Position numbers and translations under genes: made by a program
Assembly: GCA_007128865.1 (NCBI GenBank)
Contig: SKWP01000159.1
Span: forward strand, 1 to 7,404
Source of the DNA: Paracoccaceae bacterium
GTDB lineage: Bacteria; Pseudomonadota; Alphaproteobacteria; Rhodobacterales; Rhodobacteraceae
Direction: 5' to 3'
Length of the DNA: 7,404 nucleotides
The notes under the pieces: generated by a model
Seen by the model: the letters and a program-made list of their open reading frames with translations, nothing else
Told to the model about the DNA's origin: nothing
The model's database searches: none
Shown here: piece by piece, positions 6,271-7,404 of the stretch
How the letters are laid out: every line of letters starts with the position of its first letter
How positions within the stretch are numbered: the first letter of the stretch is position 1

Positions 6271-7278
6271 TCAAAGCGTCGTGCGCGTGCCATCGATGCG
6301 GGTCAGCGTGACGCGCGCATCGGGATAATGGCGCAGGATGCCTGGCGCGTCAGCCTCGCCGGCAACAAAGATGGCCGTGGAAAGCGCATCGGCCCGGATT
6401 GCGCTGGAGGCGGTCACGGCCACGTCAAGCAACCGGTTTGCACTCTGCCCCGTGGCCGGATCAAAGATATGATGCACGCCGGGCGGGCCAAAGCGCAGGC
6501 CGTATCCCCCCGAAACCGCCAGCGCCGCATCCGCGAGGTGTAGCGACCGGTCGGCCATGGCCGGGCGCAGCGGATTGACAAGGCGCACCTCGAATGGCGT
6601 GCCGTCGGGCGCGGCGCCCAGCGCGCGGGTTTCGCCCAGTTCGATCATGGCGCTGTCGAAGCCTTCGTTGCGCAACAGTTCCGTCACCCGGTCGGTGATA
6701 TAACCCTGGGCGATTCCGTTCAGGGTGATGGCCAGCCCCGGCCGGGCAAAGCCGATGCCGCGGGCCGAGAAATCGACCTGATCGAAGCTGCCGGTGTCGC
6801 GGGCGGCTGCAATGGCTTCGTGCAGCGCGGGCCTGTTGCCGGCTGCCCCTGCGGCGGCGAAATGCCGGGCATGGGCCTGCCACAGCCCCTGTACCGTCGG
6901 ATCGAAGGCGCCGGCGCTGGCCTCGTGAATGTCCCGCGCTGCCTGCAGCACCCCGAGAAACTCGCGCGACGGTGCGCGCAGCCGGCCTTCGGTATTGAGC
7001 CGCATGATCTCGCTGTCGGGCCGGTAAAGGCTGAAGATGCGCTCCAGCCGTTCGACTTCGCCCTGCATGCGGATGATGGTGCGCTGCGCGACGGCCCTGG
7101 AGGGATGCCAGAGCGTCATGCCCGCCTGCGCGCCCAGCGCCTCACCCTGCCAGCGCACGGCTTCGGGCAGCCCCGGCCCGGCAATCTCGCGCAGCGCCAG
7201 GACGCCGGCGGGCAAGGCCAGGGCGGCCGCCGATATCCGCAGCAGATGGCGCCGGCCGATCGGGGCGCGGCCGTTCAT
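6271..7278 (-). CDS. apbE: FAD:protein FMN transferase, ApbE family, Tat-exported (NosX-like)
   Basis: ApbE enzymes use FAD to attach FMN covalently to a Ser/Thr of target flavoproteins such as NqrC, RnfG or NosR, with Mg2+, usually in the periplasm. The 335-residue product opens with a twin-arginine signal, IGRRHLLRISAAALALPAG (7-25), so it is exported folded. Family motifs appear in order: FSLYRPDSEIMRLN (82-95), GAFDPTV (123-129), LNGIAQGYITDR (186-197), ELGETRALG (213-221), HHIFDPATGQ (269-278) and TASSAIRADALSTA (289-302), where D297 is the expected Mg2+ ligand. The GIAQGY form (Gln where many ApbE proteins have Lys) and the Tat signal recall NosX, the ApbE paralogue of nitrous oxide reductase clusters. 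No nosZ is in view, so I do not use that name. The ATG overlaps the upstream stop by ATGA, and the repeat protein follows. The target protein may be the upstream gene. Confidence 0.93.
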   Translation of the reverse strand: MNGRAPIGRRHLLRISAAALALPAGVLALREIAGPGLPEAVRWQGEALGAQAGMTLWHPSRAVAQRTIIRMQGEVERLERIFSLYRPDSEIMRLNTEGRLRAPSREFLGVLQAARDIHEASAGAFDPTVQGLWQAHARHFAAAGAAGNRPALHEAIAAARDTGSFDQVDFSARGIGFARPGLAITLNGIAQGYITDRVTELLRNEGFDSAMIELGETRALGAAPDGTPFEVRLVNPLRPAMADRSLHLADAALAVSGGYGLRFGPPGVHHIFDPATGQSANRLLDVAVTASSAIRADALSTAIFVAGEADAPGILRHYPDARVTLTRIDGTRTTL

Positions 7279-7404
7279 GGCGTCACCCCCGCCGGAACCG
7301 AGGCCGCAGCCGGTGTCCGGCCGGGCCGGGCGGCGGGGCGTGCCGGACGTTTTGCCGGTGCCCCACCGGCCATGCGTTCGCGCAGTTTGCGCGCGCGGGC
7401 AAGC
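7275..7404 (-). CDS. C-terminal tail of an unidentified upstream gene (partial)
   Basis: Reading leftward from the right edge, the frame that ends in TGA at 7277-7275 overlaps the apbE start as ATGA and gives 42 residues. They begin LARARKLRERMAGG and continue as a Pro/Ala/Arg-rich tail ending AGVTP. The basic helix followed by a disordered tail is plausible for the C-terminus of a membrane protein facing the cytoplasm. NosR-type Fe-S flavoproteins end in a similar basic stretch after their last Cys motif, but too little is visible to identify it. A caution is that third-position GC is higher in the frame in phase with apbE; that frame, however, yields a composition unlike a protein and would bury the Tat signal. 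Confidence 0.5.
   Translation of the reverse strand, partial: LARARKLRERMAGGAPAKRPARPAARPGRTPAAASVPAGVTP

Noticed and set aside
6271..7278. Naming the ApbE gene nosX
   Set aside because: The Tat signal and GIAQGY resemble NosX, but no nitrous oxide reductase gene is visible, so the generic ApbE name is safer.

Overview
This is a GC-rich chromosomal window of bacterial housekeeping and accessory metabolism. It most resembles an alphaproteobacterium of the Rhodobacteraceae type. The reasons are the high GC (roughly two thirds by eye), the phasin-then-PhaR order typical of that group's polyhydroxyalkanoate (PHA) loci, and the Tat-exported ApbE with NosX-like motifs. No RNA gene, insertion sequence, CRISPR array, integrase or phage gene is visible. 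Coding density is very high and the longest non-coding gap is about 145 bases.

Layout. (1) Positions 2-1018, plus strand: the 3' end of a phasin gene, a clear rho-independent terminator, then phaR, the PHA-responsive repressor. A CTGC-N4-GCAG dyad sits just upstream of the phaR ribosome binding site and is a candidate PhaR operator. (2) Positions 1067-3291, minus strand: a FAD-dependent oxidoreductase of the DAO/PuuB type followed 23 bases later by mazG, a nucleoside triphosphate pyrophosphohydrolase. (3) Positions 3377-4836, plus strand, divergent from the oxidoreductase across 85 bases: speB (agmatinase), overlapping by ATGA a gene for a small membrane-anchored DUF1499 protein. (4) Positions 4879-7404, minus strand: the tail of an unidentified upstream gene, overlapping by ATGA an ApbE-type FAD:protein FMN transferase with a twin-arginine signal, then a secreted alpha-helical repeat protein with a strict 33-residue period.

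How they fit together. The first pair controls and coats PHA granules. The divergent speB/oxidoreductase pair suggests agmatine to putrescine conversion next to an amine or amino-acid oxidase, though the oxidase substrate is not shown by sequence. The last cluster looks like an envelope flavoprotein-maturation unit: ApbE attaches FMN to a target protein, which may be encoded just outside the window, and the repeat protein is a possible periplasmic partner or scaffold. That last unit, and specifically the 33-residue repeat protein, is the least explained content here.
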